The notes under the pieces: generated by a model
Told to the model about the DNA's origin: nothing
Seen by the model: the letters and a program-made list of their open reading frames with translations, nothing else
Database searches by the model: none
Assembly (NCBI RefSeq): GCF_964340395.1
Contig: NC_135562.1
Coordinates: forward strand, 20,763,126-20,825,125
Direction of reading: 5' to 3'
DNA: 62,000 bases
From: Glandiceps talaboti
Taxonomy: Eukaryota > Hemichordata > Enteropneusta > Spengelidae
Shown here: positions 1-14,556 of the stretch, in pieces
Layout: every line of letters begins with the position of its first letter
Numbering within the stretch: the first letter of the stretch is position 1
Translations under genes and position numbers: made by a program

Positions 1-325
1 ACTGCCTGAGAAAACTGAATCTTTTAATGTTATTGTAGATCTACTGCAAATGTTTTATACGTCAACTTTGAGCACTGTTATAGCATACTGTTCTGGTTAT
101 TTTTGATAGTATGTTAGGCTTGAAAGATTGCTAAAGAAGACATAGACAGGCTTGACAAAATTATTACATTCTGAAATGGGGGAGGGGAGGGGTAAAAGAC
201 AGACTAACATTGACAACATATACCAAAGACACATTACGGACAGACTGGGAACAATATTAGCTGACGACACACATCCACTTAGGTCGTATAGATTGAAGCG
301 GCAGACTACCACGCACCAGAACAAC

Positions 326-352
326 GCGCTATAAAGCAATCATTCATTCATT
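326..352 (+). repeat. LINE/SINE-type 3' tail remnant
   Basis: The sequence GCGCTATAAAGC is followed by three ATTC units. A 'GCGCTATA(A)A' stretch followed by a short microsatellite is the usual 3' end of CR1/L2-clade LINEs and the SINEs they mobilise; a similar tail occurs at 26560-26600. The body of the element is not recognisable. Confidence 0.35.
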
Positions 353-379
353 CAGCAATTAAATTACACAACCAACAGA

Positions 380-381
380 CC

Positions 382-456
<75 letters not shown>
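380..456 (+). repeat. (ACAG)n microsatellite
   Basis: A nearly pure tetranucleotide run of about 19 units. Confidence 0.95.
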
Positions 457-659
457 CTGGACTGTAGCCATACATGCTCACATGTTTAGCTGTGCCAACC
501 TTTTTTTTCGAGTTGTTGTCCTTCTTTTATCCTGATTATGTACGTATTGTGATTGTGAAAGTCTTGCTTTTATGTACTTGTTTTTATTGCTTTTATTTAC
601 TTGTTTTTATTGTATTTATTTACTTGTTTTTATTGTTTTTATTTACTCGTTTAAATTGT

Positions 660-926
660 TTTATGGCAAACGCTGAAATTTCCTGACAAGGATCAATAAA
701 GTTGTATTGTATTGTATTGTATTGTGTTGTGTTGTGTTGTGTTGTGTTGTCTTGTCTTGTCTTGTCTTGTCTTGTCTTGTCTTGTCTTGTCTTGTCTTGT
801 ATTGTACTGTACTGTACTGTACTGTACTGTACTGTACTGTACTGTACTGTACTGTACTGTACTGTACTGTATTGTATTGTATTGTATTGTATTGTATTGT
901 ATTGTATTGTATTGTATTGTATTTGT
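660..926 (+). repeat. Pentanucleotide tail in homogeneous blocks
   Basis: Starting at about 701, a pentanucleotide array changes unit in blocks: ATTGT, then GTTGT, then CTTGT, then ACTGT, then ATTGT again. It directly follows a GGATCAATAAAGTTGTATTG-type end, which is typical of non-LTR retrotransposon 3' tails, so the array probably grew from a LINE tail. All ORFs across it are repeat artefacts. Confidence 0.8.
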
Positions 927-944
927 AGAGTTGTACTCATATTA

Positions 945-2361
<1,417 letters not shown>

Positions 2362-2989
2362 AATGAGTCGACAGAGAGGGCGTCCTTATCACCCCTCTCT
2401 AGAATGTAAATTGCGTCAAGTCGTGGCATCCTTATGATATCGGGGGAGTACTGAGAGCCCTCAACGGCAGATTTTTCCGTCTATGTCTTACCTTAAAAGT
2501 CAATAATTGCGGATATAAATAATGGCACCCCAAAATTACACAATGCAAATATATTCTTATCTTTCGCAATGTCTTCATTATTTAACGTTATTCTTTTGTG
2601 ATCAGCAGTGCATATAACCAACACATATACAATAAAACACATCACAACAATATTTAGAATTAATGTAGCTCAAAAGTTGACAGAGTTGTCTTTATTACTG
2701 ATTAAATGTGGATGCCGAAAAATACATGAAATTACTAAAATGCACAATTCTTTTCTGATTTAGAAATAAAAATGTATTAATTAATCTTGACATACAAAGA
2801 CTGATAATTTGCTGCGAGCTGGCTCCCCAACCCTTCCTTCGTGCCAAACATTTTCAAGCAAAACAGTTGAAAGCAGGGAGGTAGGATTATGCCAATGCTC
2901 TGTCCAGCTATAGAGTGTTTTCTCACCCGTGCCAAATGTAAACGTATTGAACCGTAGACTCGGAAATGAGGTATGATAAAAAGGGAATT

Positions 2990-4440
2990 ATAAATAATAT
3001 GGGGTCAGAGGTTACCAGCACTTAACCCACCGTTGGGATAGATCTTTACCATCTATCCAGATTTCATCTTCCTTTGACAGGACAAATTGAATATTCCAGG
3101 ATTTCATAAAATTATATGATATATGGGGTCAGAGGTTACCAGCACTTAACCCACCGTTGGGACAGATCTTTACCATCTATCCAGATTCCATCTTCTTTTG
3201 ACTGGACAAATTTGAATATTCCAGGATTTCATAAAATTATATCGTATTAAATATGGGGTCAGAGGTTTCCTGCACTTAACCATCTATCCAGATTTCATCT
3301 TCTTTTGACAGGACAATTGAATATTCCAGGATTTCATAAAATTATATGATATATGGGGTCAGAGGTTACCAGCACTTAACCCACCGTTGGGATAGATCTT
3401 TACAATCTATCCAGATTTCATCTTCCTTTGACAGGACAAATTGAATATTCCAGGATTTCATAAAATTATATGATATATGGGGTCAGAGGTTACCAGCACT
3501 TAACCCACCGTTGGGATAGATCTTTACCATGTATCCATCTTCTTTTGACAGGACAAATTTGAATATTCCAGGATTTCATAAAATTATATCGTATTAAATA
3601 TGGGGTCAGAGGTTTCCAGCACTTAACCATCTATCCAGATTTCATCTTCTTTTGACAGGACAAATTGAATATTCCAGGATTTCATAAAATATATGATATA
3701 TGGGGTCAGAGGTTACCAGCACTTAACCCACCGTTGGGATAGATCTTTACCATCTATCCAGATTTCATCTTCTTTTGACAGGACAAATTTGGATATTCCA
3801 GGATTTCGTATTAAATATGGGGTCAGAGGTTACCAGCACTTAACCCACCGTTGGGATAGATCTTTACCATCTATCCAGATTTCATGTTCATTTGACAACA
3901 CAAATTTGGATAGTCCAGGATTTCATAAAATTATATGATATATGGGGTCAGAGGTTACCAGCACTTAACCCACCGTTGGGATAGATCTTTACCATCTATC
4001 CAGATTTCATCTTCTTTTGACTGGACAAATTTGGATAGTCCAGGATTTCATAAAATTATATGATATATGGGGTCAGAGGTTACCAGCACTTAACCCACCG
4101 TTGGGATAGATCTTTACCATCTATCCAGATTTCATCTTCTTTTGACTGGACAAATTTGGATAGTCCAGGATTTCATAAAATTATATGATATATGGGGTCA
4201 GAGGTTACCAGCACTTAACCCACCGTTGGGATAGATCTTTACCATCTATCCAGATTCCATCTTCTTTTGACAGGACAAATTTGAATATTCCAGGATTTCG
4301 TATTAAATATGGGGTCAGAGGTTACCAGCACTTAACCCACCGTTGGGATAGATCTTTACCATCTATCCAAATTTTATGTTCATTTGACAGGAAATATTTG
4401 AATATTCCAGGATTAACCCATAGCCACCGTTGGAATAGAT
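2990..4440 (+). repeat. ~124-bp tandem array, about 12 copies
   Basis: Direct repeats of a unit beginning GGGGTCAGAGGTTACC and continuing with CACTTAACCCACCGTTGGGA and a CTATCCAGATTTCATCTTC segment. The period is about 124 bp. Some units (near 3255 and 3602) carry an internal deletion and others a shorter 3' end. The last unit, at about 4400, is degenerate. The short ORFs inside are satellite translations. Confidence 0.95.
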
Positions 4441-5208
4441 CTTTACCAACTATTTAGATTTGTCACTGAAATATATGATTTGCAGACAATTGCAATTTAT
4501 ATAATCACAAAAATAAAATCGTTGTCGGGATCTCCGTTACCATCGTTTTTAGTAATTTTTGTCATGAATAATATAGGTTTATATGTTTAGTTTGTTTCAT
4601 TTCGGGTTTTTTTCCGTTTTGGCTAATTGTTTAATTTGGAAATGTCAATAATTAGTAAAATTTGGCAATTTCAGTCGACTGTTAATTGGTATATTGGACG
4701 TCAATGAACGCGTATATCATATGGCGGAGCCCATTCATGTTAATCATTTCTCGAAGAATGATATAGATGTATATGTAAGCTATAACTTTCCAAAAAAAGT
4801 GGGAGCGGGTGGGGGATCAAGGAGGGGTAGTGATTGTGCTGTTTACTGAATTATTTCATTCCCTGACGACATGCGTCTACGGTTATGCACTGTCTTATTT
4901 TAATTTATAATCTATGGTTCTTTGCATTGACGATGAAAACAGCAGCTAATAAGTTAAGTTTGTTTCTGTAGAGTTTTTGCTAAATTGTACAATATTTGCG
5001 CCAATGTAGATACTTATGTTACATACTGAAAATTCCACAGAAGCAATTTCCAATTTGTTTTCCTTACATCAGTTATCGTTCAGACGTTATACGACATAGC
5101 AAAAGTGTAACGAGTATCTTTTCGACAAGATAAAATAGGTAAATACTGCAGCGGAAACCACGTTTTCAACTTACACACAAATATACTACAGTTTTTTAAT
5201 GTGGTAGA
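4441..5208. other. No gene seen
   Basis: AT-rich, no coding, RNA or repeat signature that I can support. Confidence 0.5.
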
Positions 5209-5589
5209 TTACACAATTGGGTGATGACAGTGACATTGCTGTCCGGATATAATCACCCTGTAATCAATGCAAGATAGTGAAAATAGTGGAAGTCCCAAAA
5301 ACGCATCTGAGTTCATGGAAAGTATAAAACAACGCTCTGAGTTTAAGCCAACGTCGATTCCGTACCTTATATCAACAAGTTTTAGTTTGTGTAGACCTAT
5401 AGTAAGTTGAAAGCTTGGTTTACAGTTTCGTATTCCATTATTCTCAATCCGATTGCGTTCAAAATGAAAGGTTTGTCGCAAAACAGGTTGTTTTTCTTCT
5501 ACTGATACCTCGTAAATGCGTCTAAGACGATGCAGTAAAAGAGGATGTGGTTTACCATGGGTTTCTTTATCATCCCAGTTATTAATCAT
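5209..5589 (-). CDS. Unrecognised ORF, possible exon
   Basis: An open frame of about 127 codons from the first ATG (5587-5589), extending 17 further codons upstream without an ATG. The amino-acid composition is protein-like rather than repetitive (for example NNWDDKETHGKPHPLLLHRL). I do not recognise a family, signal peptide or membrane segment. An acceptor-like CAG and a donor cannot be placed with confidence. It could be a real exon, a decayed transposon ORF or chance. Confidence 0.2.
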   Translation of the reverse strand: MINNWDDKETHGKPHPLLLHRLRRIYEVSVEEKQPVLRQTFHFERNRIENNGIRNCKPSFQLTIGLHKLKLVDIRYGIDVGLNSERCFILSMNSDAFLGLPLFSLSCIDYRVIISGQQCHCHHPIV

Positions 5590-5640
5590 TACTGCTCCGT
5601 TAGGCAATATTTTACTTGTGTATGACAAATAGATAACCAA

Positions 5641-7667
5641 TTCACATCAAATTTACAACTGAATCAATAAGGAAACACAAAGGTACATGATAAACTATAC
5701 TAAACTAAACAAAACACCAAAGTGATGAACTCAGCAAAAATGTAAATAATTGATAAAAATTATTCAGAATTTTAAATCACGGTAAAACGATGTTTCTGCT
5801 ATTTACGAAAAATAATGTAAATATAGTGCACATCAGGTCTGGAAGATCGTATAAGTTCTTCTACCTGTTATTATGGATTGTTTACAAAACCAAGAAACCT
5901 ATAAAGTGGTGAATGATTTGTAATAATAGAGTTATCTTAATAAATTGATATAATTCTCCTTAATTATTTATCCGATGTCTATTTAGCGCTGATTTTAAGA
6001 CTTAGATCGTTTTATAGTAACCCAACATACCCGTATGTAATCTCAGTTGTTTCCTTGTGTACACACCACACATGGCGCTGTTTTCTCTTAGTCCACACTT
6101 TAACATATAGTTACCCTGTTCATGGAATATATTTACTTTTCCTAGCTTCCTCATAGATAGTAAATAGATTGAGAAAGTTGAGTATTTTGAATTCATGTAC
6201 TTACAAATTGGTGAATTTATGTGGTATTTTAGAGAGGGCCGTGCTGTCGCTTTCATCGTCTTCGCTCACAACCGAATTATAGAATCGTCATCAAACGAAT
6301 GTGATAGAACCGCATTGTGTTGCCACTGGCAACTGTGTTCTTCTGACTCATTTCACGCCAAACGTTGGCGGCGCTCTTTACTGTACGTCAGTACGCGACT
6401 ACATGTAATCTGAAAGACGGAAACGTTGACCGTTTCATTATATGCAGTGAAATAATATATAAGGTCTTCATAGTTGAACGAATTATTGATAAACGTTAAC
6501 TTTAAATCTGTTTACTTTGTATGAATGATTCTATAATATCATCGATAGAAAACATTTATGGAAGTTCCAGTATTTAACTTTGACTTTCAAGAAGAAATTA
6601 CAAAATGTTGTTGTTCATTTTTTTCTGGAGATGTAACTTTGACATCTTCACATAAATATGTTTTTTCGTACAGTTCCACAGAACGAAAATCCAAATGAGT
6701 AGACAGTGATAGAGACAAAATTACAATTCACAATGGATATATAACTCTATTAAGTCAGCGATGCTAGAAGTTAGAACCATCACCATTTAAAGGTTTAGTG
6801 ATTTAAAGATGAACAAAGCACAGAATTGACTACCTTGACAGACTTCTGGTGAGAAGTGAAAGTATTCGTGTTCCAAAATGTATCATACATAACGTTCATT
6901 TATCCCAAGGTATGTAATAAATTTTAATGATTTCATACAAACAAAAGGTTTTGATTTTCTTTGTTTCAGTCCACGATATCTCTCCTACTCACAAGACGAA
7001 CTTAGCTGCGCATCATGGATCCATGGATACAAAAGGTGAACTCACATTCTTTCTATTGTGTCAGTTCTGTGTTTGGTGGTTTGATCCATTTCGTGTAAAT
7101 GTTGACGTAATTGCTATCGTGCAAAAAGTCTGACCTACAAAAGGTTTCAAAGGAAAACTTTATCATAAAGATAACTTGACTTTGCCGACATGTTGAATAC
7201 ATGTAGAATATATGTGTCCCTCAATATTTATTTAGACAAATTACTTGTAAAGTTCCCAGGAGATCGAATATTTATCGCATAAAACGCTGTAGTGTAATTA
7301 TCCCGAGTACTGCTATCAGCGTGCGAAATATATTCGACCGACAGTTTTTTCAGAATTATAACAACTTGTCGGTCCTTATGACCAATTAGAACTTGGAGTA
7401 CCTAATAGCTTTTATTCAAATATATATCCAATTTTACCAACACGAATCTGATCTTGTGTTATCTATATATTTTACTCTCGCTCAAGTCAAATTAACCTGT
7501 TAAGCAACAGAGCTAGCTCGCTACATGTGATGTTGTCAATGTTGATATCATGTCTATATATGACGTAGCATGCAGCATTTTAATACTTAATCATCACATG
7601 GTTGGTTGAATTTCGCTAATTATTTGTGTCTTGACTAATCAGAACGTATTAGACATTCAGACTCACT
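5641..7667. other. No gene seen; small CpG-richer patch at 6235-6420
   Basis: Mostly AT-rich. Positions 6235-6420 are noticeably richer in CG dinucleotides than their surroundings and could be a promoter or a young insertion; nothing decides between them. Confidence 0.4.
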
Positions 7668-7670
7668 TTA

Positions 7671-9700
7671 GGGACCGGTCAGTTTCTTCGGCCTGGGGGG
7701 GGGGGCGGTGGATTGGTAGGGGGGGGGTCACCCTGTTTTTGAAATTGGCAGTAGGGGGGGTCATGCTGTTTTGAAAATTGTGGATAGGGGGGGTCATTGT
7801 GTTTTAAATTATAATGGAAGAAAAAAATCCTTTCTACAATGGCATATAGCCTTGTCTGAAATGTGGTACATGTCAATATTTGTTCTTGTCCCTGTTTCTT
7901 ACATGATTTCTTTAATATTACTTATTAGTTCAAACATAACTATACATATACATATACATGTATTACCTAGCTACCACACTAGTTACAGAACATGTCATGT
8001 AAATGCTTGGCTGTTTCACAATCAATGCTTCACTTATATTGCAGTTTGGGGCAAAAGTGAACTTGAAGGTTTCGTAATGGCAATTTTCATAGATAGTTTA
8101 TAAATGAAGTTAATCTAAATTGTTCTACTCGTCATGTCATTGACACTACAAATCACCACATCTATCAGATTCCAGTTTCTATTATACACTAGGTATGACC
8201 ACCTAAAGTTCTCTAACATACCGGTGACTTTATTATACATATATTAATGCCCCTATACTAATGTTACATGTCTATTTTATGTGATATAGGAAACTCATTT
8301 AAAACGTACATTTACGTTAGCTTTTCGAAGCTTGGAAATATTACCTCAAAGGTTATGAATAACCTAAACATTGCCTTAGTATCTCAAGCAAAAAACTCCA
8401 TATCTGCCAGGGGGAAAACCCCAAGGACTTCCTCACCCCCAGAGGTCACTCATGCATTCAACCAACAATCAGATGCACCAACAACCTTTTTACTATCATA
8501 ATGGTATTAAACTTTTCTTAAATATTTTCACCCTATTCTAATTTGAGATGATATTGTCTTTTCAAGATCTGAAATGTTTGCCAAGATAGTCTAAAATTGC
8601 CTTAATCTCCAAATCTCCCCTACCAATGATACTACCAGTAGATGTGCTGACCTTTACTACATGTATTTAATGATGCCATTTAACTGTTTTAAGAACATAT
8701 TTCAACTCTATGTAAGTTATAAGGAATAGTTCTGATACTTGATGGTACTGCCTTGTAAAGTATGGATTAAGTTATTGCTAAAGGGTCTAAATAGCGTAAA
8801 TATTGGCTATAAGAATAAAAATCCTCCAGGGCTTCTAGAGGGAGACCCCCTCAGACTCCCCGCATGAGGTGGACATATCCCAGTCTCAAGCTCTTCCCCT
8901 CTTACTGTCAAGATGCTATCAAAGTATATTTCAAAAGTATTTCAACCCTATGTAGTTGTTTTTTACATGTTGGTGTTGTCTTGTAAGGCTTGGAAATTAT
9001 TGTCTGAAAGGGTCTGAAAAGTCTCAAAATTGACTTTTTTTAGGGAAAAACCTCCAGGGCTTCTAGGGGGAGACACCCTAGGAACATCCCCCCCCCCATG
9101 AGGTGTACACATCCCAGTCTCAAGATCTCCCCCCCCCCTACATCTTACTGTCAAGATCCTATCAAACTATATTTCAAAAATATTTCAACCTTATGTAGTT
9201 GCTTTTTACATGTTGGTGCTGTCTTGTAAAGCTTGGAAATGATTTTCTAAAAATGTCTGAATAGTCTCAAAATTGACTGTTCAGAGTTAAAAACCTTCTG
9301 GGCTTCTAGGGGGAGACCCCTAGGACCCCCCATGACAGCTGTACATATTCCCTTCTCAAGCTTTCCCCCTACCTTCCATTGTCAAGATGCTATTAAACTC
9401 CTTTTCAAATATATTTACCCTGTGTAGTCAATAATTATAATTATGATAGTGCTAACCCGGGATCTTATAAAGTAGATGCACGACAGTCAAGCAGTCCACA
9501 CTGAGTCACGATCAAAAAATACATGTCACTCATGCGAATATTATATATGGGGGGGGGGGGGTCATCATGTTTTAGAATTAAGTGATAGGGGGGATCAGCC
9601 TGTTTTGGGTTTTACAGATAGGGGGGTCAGTGACTTTTTGTCGGCCCGATTTAAGAATCCACCGCCCCCCCCCCCCAGGCTGGAGAAACTGACCGGTCCC
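7671..9700. mobile_element. Non-autonomous PIF/Harbinger-like inverted-repeat element
   Basis: The left end GGGACCGGTCAGTTTCTTCG is matched by the inverted right end CTGGAGAAACTGACCGGTCC (9681-9700). TTA flanks both sides (7668-7670, 9701-9703), which fits the 3-bp TWA target duplication of PIF/Harbinger elements. Long G runs (about 7686-7795) lie inside the left end and long C runs inside the right end. No transposase is visible. Three or more diverged ~230-bp direct repeats sit inside (next entry). The TIR is clearly related to that of the element at 16505. Confidence 0.75.
8300..9425 (+). repeat. ~230-bp direct repeats inside the 7.7-kb element
   Basis: The motif CCAGGGCTTCTAG followed by a GGGAGACCCC block, then CATCCCAGTCTCAAG, then CTTACTGTCAAGAT, then a CTTGTAAAGCTTGGAAAT block, recurs at about 8827, 9054 and 9297 (spacing 227 and 243 bp). 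A more diverged copy lies near 8325. Confidence 0.8.
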
Positions 9701-11691
9701 TTACGCGTTCAGTACATACATCTCCGCCATAATAATAACTGTAGTGAAGTTTACTGTTCGAAGCATTCTAAATACTTTTAACTCTCTTTAAGACAGTTCC
9801 ACATTGTATTTGTAAGAATCTGGCGATATTTAAAAGGTGGTCATGAACCTCCAGAAGACGTCAATAGCAGAAATAAGAGTCTGCTGCTGCTTCTACATCA
9901 GCTGTTGACACAGACGATGAATCTGACCATGGAACATGTGATTGAGGTTTTATCGAATCGAATAGTGACGAAGGAGAAGACTGTAATCTCTTTGAGATTG
10001 CAGATGATGAAGATGAAAGATTCATTCATCCATATTATATACAATCTATGTATCTGTATTTGTATGGAAGGAATACATTTAATGAATAACAGAACACATT
10101 TTGTGAGAATGAATGTCGATGGTCTCTTGGTTTATAGTTACAAATGACAATTTCTACTCATAGTCGAACAATTACTTGGAAGCGAATCCTAAGGCAAAAA
10201 TTGAAAGAAAAAAATGTTTAATTCCAATAACATGACTTCAAAACAACATGTGATTCAGAAGTATGGAGACTGTAATAGTACCGTTATAGGCTGAAGATAT
10301 CGTTTTTCTAATAAATTGTTTCTCTCGAAATGCAAATACGAAAAGGTGGCAGGATTTGTGCAAGTGCCCACAACGCAGAAGTCGGGATGTGTGCCCCCCA
10401 CCCCCCGTGAATTACATACCTTAGGTATAACAAGGAATGTCAGAGACCAACAAATGTAAATGAGATCAGTACGACTTCAGCGGTACCTGTAGTAACGAAC
10501 GTGCATTTATAGGCGACAAAATTCAGTATCACCGGTACCTCTGATCTGTTGTCCTGCATTGAAAGGATTTCTGAGAACTTATACGCTGTCAGTTGAGACT
10601 GACAATAAGTTAGTGATAGTTATATCTCGATTACTGAAAACTTATTTGTTGTCGTCTAGCTTATATATATGTTTCCATTCCATATCCATTGACTTCTCAA
10701 CACATCATCAATACAATTTCGCAAGTTTATTATTTTTTCCACAAAAACCTGACGCAAGTAATATCACGGAATATAATGTAAAAATGTGCTCCAAAAATAG
10801 TTCAGACATAAACGTAACTGTGATTTTCCAAATATTGTTAGTTATATTTCAGCAACTGAATAATTTTCCTCCCGTTTAAGATCAATTACACTCTATATTC
10901 TGTTTTATTTTACTCTCAGAATGATTTACAAAATATACGATAAACTATTGTATTATAAACAATAAACTATTGTATTATATAACAATAAACTATTGTATTA
11001 TGTAACTAGTTTCGGTGCAAACCTTTGATGTCTATTGTTTATACATTATAACCAAATATTGGGTTTGCCTTATGAATAACAAAAGATGGATAAGTTTCCT
11101 TGGTAGCATATATAATACTGTAAGTGCCATTTCGGAAAGAAACGACTAAAAACGCAGATTATGACCGTTTAAATGTTAATACAAGACTTAGTTATAATTT
11201 ATTTCACGACTGACCGCACAACACTTTGATAATCTTTAATTGATAATTCACGTTTATTGACTGAAGGAAAAGTTAATTTGTTGTATATTGTCTGGTGTTC
11301 TGTGAGAAATATTCCAATGTCTTAGATATTTTTCCTATTCAAAATTGAGTGATTTAGGATTGAAAATCACCTAAAATAAAATTGCATATATATTTGAGTC
11401 GTCAGTCATCACATCGCCACCTAGAGGCAGCAGTTAGATATTCCGAATATCTCCTTTTTTGCGGTGGTTCTATAGACACTCAAAACATTCCTCCTTATTT
11501 CGTCTTGTATGTCTGTGATCAGTACATACCGGTGTGTGTTAGCTACATGTTACACAGACCTACGAGACGGGACAGGTCACTGACGTCATGGGCACTATTA
11601 AAATGGGTTCAAATAAGACTCTGTATATATGAAATTGAAATGTATTCTCACTTGTCATCATAAATAAAGAGTTGATTCAAAACATAAATTT
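9701..11691. other. No gene; possible decayed coding stretch and a short triplication
   Basis: Around 9890-10060 one plus-strand frame reads an acidic peptide (VDTDDESDHGTC, a TGA stop, then ESNSDEGEDCNLFEIADDED), which may be a decayed ORF. Near 10941-10998 the phrase AATAAACTATTGTATTAT is repeated three times. Otherwise AT-rich with no recognisable exon. Confidence 0.35.
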
Positions 11692-11692
11692 C

Positions 11693-11785
<93 letters not shown>
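11692..11785 (+). repeat. (GA)n microsatellite
   Basis: About 94 bp of nearly uninterrupted AG dinucleotides. Confidence 0.97.
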
Positions 11786-11788
<3 letters not shown>

Positions 11789-13337
11789 AGGCATACACAA
11801 ATACATTCACATGGACGTCACCCAACTAATCAATGAATGTAGGTATTCGAAGTTATTGCGGCGAAGCCGTGAGAAATCTTTTAATTTACTCGGTTAACGA
11901 CCGCTCCTTAATTTGGTTAAAATCATGAGCAAAATACCAAATCCATGTGATGATAATAATGTTTATAATGAGTACTTTGGCCACTGGCCCACTGTACAGT
12001 CTCGAAAAAAGAGAAATCAAGATAACGTCTAAGGTCAAAGGTACAGCTAGTATATAATACAAAACATAATATGGGAGATTCAAAGAATATAAACGAAAAT
12101 TGAGAACATGTTTTGTTCTTATTCAACGTCTTGTGAATATAGTGTTCTTTTTTCAAAAGCATAAAATAAATATCTTGCACAGTTTCTTATAACAGTATGA
12201 TTTTGATTGTTCATAAACCTCAAAAATGTATAATCAGATAATGGCTTGTCTATATACATTGTGGGAATACAATCAATACCATGCCTTTCTGATCTTTCTG
12301 ATCTAGAGACGGTACGGGGATATGTCCGTATCGTATATCTTGTGTGTCATCGAGACATGACAGATCGCATCCAGATCACAGATGAACTGTCTACAAATTT
12401 CTCCACAAATAAACGAACATCAAAGTAAACACAAAAATGTTGAAGACTTCTGTCTAAAATAGAACTCAGAACTGACTCTTGAGGGCGCTGTGATGAAATG
12501 TAGCTCTCAGTCTCTCTGACGAAAGAACACTTTATTGGCTGAATCATAGCTCCTACACGAAACGTGTGGGGTCTATGGCCGAATTCAGTTAATTGTCTGT
12601 AAGGTAAAGTTATCACCCTTCAATTATAAGAACATCTTAACCAAATATATGTTCAGCTTTTGTCTACAGTAAGGAATCGAAGTAGGTAAACAAAGAGTCG
12701 GCAGCAGTATGATAAACAAGATACTCAACGGCAGTATGGTAACAAAGCACTCTATTGCATACAGGTTAATTTCGTCCTCTAATATGTAGAGGCAATTAAT
12801 ACTCCTGACCCAAGTTATGCCAGGACGGACCGTCGACTTCCCTAAACGATTCATGGAACGTATAACTTAGTGATACTTTATGTAAATACCTTTAAAAGAA
12901 AGACATCACACAGAATGCAGCTGGTAAATACGAAAGTATTTTATTTCATGAAATAATGTCATTGTACTAAAATGTTCTTTTGATTTAGAAATATATATTT
13001 CAAAAACTGTAGAAGAATAAGTGACAATTGCACATTGTTGTCATGTGATAATTTGATTAAGAATAAGGGTAGCTTACAAAGTCAATATATTTTTATTTAA
13101 AATAGTTCAGAGATATGCTTAAAATTCATTTTGTGCATTAATTTTGTATGATATCCATGGCGACAATTTTTAGCCAGTATAGATTACAAAAGTATAATAG
13201 GAATGGTGTGAATCTAACCTAAAAGTCATATCACTACTATAATGCATACTGTTTATGTTAATGTATTCAACATCATTATTCAGTTGCTGTCAACTCAAAC
13301 ATAAATCTATGTTTAGGTTTACTTTGCAGCACAGTAA
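11786..13337. other. No exon seen; contains the likely 3' end of the glycosyltransferase gene
   Basis: AT-rich. Minus-strand AATAAA hexamers downstream of the stop at 13338 (for example around 12932-12940) could terminate that transcript. Nothing else is supported. Confidence 0.4.
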
Positions 13338-14556
13338 TTAAATAGATTGCTCTAACATTTCTCGGAACACAGAGAGGGATGCCTTAATTGCAGGTGAGTC
13401 TCTTAGTTTTTTACTCAACTGTTTGGATTCATCAAAGTAACTGGAGTAATTGCGGAGAATGGTGATGATTTTCTCTTTCCATTCAACAACATTCTGCTCA
13501 CAATCTCTGACACCTACTTCTACAACAACTGATCTATACTCTCGTTTGAAGTTGATTTTCAAGAAATCAGCAATTCCAGAGTTGCTGGTAACCAGAGTAG
13601 GCAGTCCTATAGCCATGGCTTCCAGGGCAACCATTCCAAACGGTTCACAACGAGATGGCATGATAAAAAGATGACTCTTTTTCAAGTCATTTCTTACATC
13701 TTGTTGTGTACCATACGGCAAAGGGATTATATCTATATGTGAAGATGTGACATGCTTATCAAGGAATTCTTTACTCTCTCTTTGCTTATCACTTGCAATC
13801 CCTCGGACTCGCCATGCTGGGGGTCCCGAAGCCTTTGCCTCATCGAACACATTTGCTACACGACTTAACGCATCAGCTACAACATCATAACCTTTCAAAT
13901 ATTCTACCTTTGCCACTCGACCAACTGTCAGAATCTGGGCAGGAAAATTCTGGTCTGGTTCTTTGAGAGTAACATTAATGAATTCTTCATCTGGTAAGGG
14001 AAGAAATTCTTTATGATTTATAACAGTATCAGAACTCCTGAATTCGTTTTCAAATAGTCCAAAAATCTTTGGACCCACAGAGAAGAAGGCATCTGCTTTC
14101 TCTGCCTGTTCAACGATTTCATTCATTTTTATCTCAATACTCCCAATATCCCAAGATTCTTTATGCATGTCGGTCGATTGTGGCATGATATGATTAAAGA
14201 GGAACACTTTCGCATTTGGAAAGCGATCTCTCCTAATGTTGAATGCAGCTTTTGATGTTATTGGAACATGACCAACAATAACTTTCAAATCATGTATATC
14301 TTGTTGCAGGGTTGGGAAATGTACTGAGTGATAGAAATTCAACCAATCAAAATTTGGTTGATTGGAGGTCTCATTTTTAGCTATTATTAAATTAACACCT
14401 CTTTCTTTAGCATCTCTACTGTCAGCTTCAGTTGCAGTGAAAGCTGTCACATGAACATCAAAGTCTGCAGTCTTCACTTGTTAAGCAATACAGCGATGAA
14501 CAGCAGAGATACCACCCTTAGATGTACCCCATTCATCATTCAAAATTAACACATTT
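13338..14556 (-). pseudogene. GT4-family glycosyltransferase, main exon, with in-frame stop
   Basis: This exon begins after a TTTTCAG acceptor at 14556 with one base of a split codon, then reads NVLILNDEWGTSKGGISAVH, the N-terminal Rossmann strand and glycine-rich loop of GT-B glycosyltransferases. Codon 25 (14481-14483) is TAA. The frame then continues open for about 380 codons to a TAA at 13338. Downstream features fit GT4: VIVGHVPITS, VFLFNH, a TVGRV strand opening the C-terminal domain, and the EX7E motif CEPFGMVALEAMAIGLP that contacts the sugar nucleotide. Related GT4-like genes are known in lancelets, hemichordates and cnidarians, sometimes fused to signalling domains. Donor sugar and acceptor cannot be inferred. 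The protein is well conserved apart from the stop, so it is a young pseudogene, a polymorphic null or a sequencing error (CAA or AAA to TAA). An ATG-initiated shorter product would lack the glycine loop. Confidence 0.85.

Noticed and set aside
6002-6413. Overlapping ORFs on both strands in the CpG-richer patch
   Set aside because: No family resemblance, no splice logic and no start context; could not separate promoter, exon and chance.
10559-10879. A 106-codon plus ORF
   Set aside because: AT-rich chance ORF with biased Ile/Leu/Ser composition and no recognisable domain.
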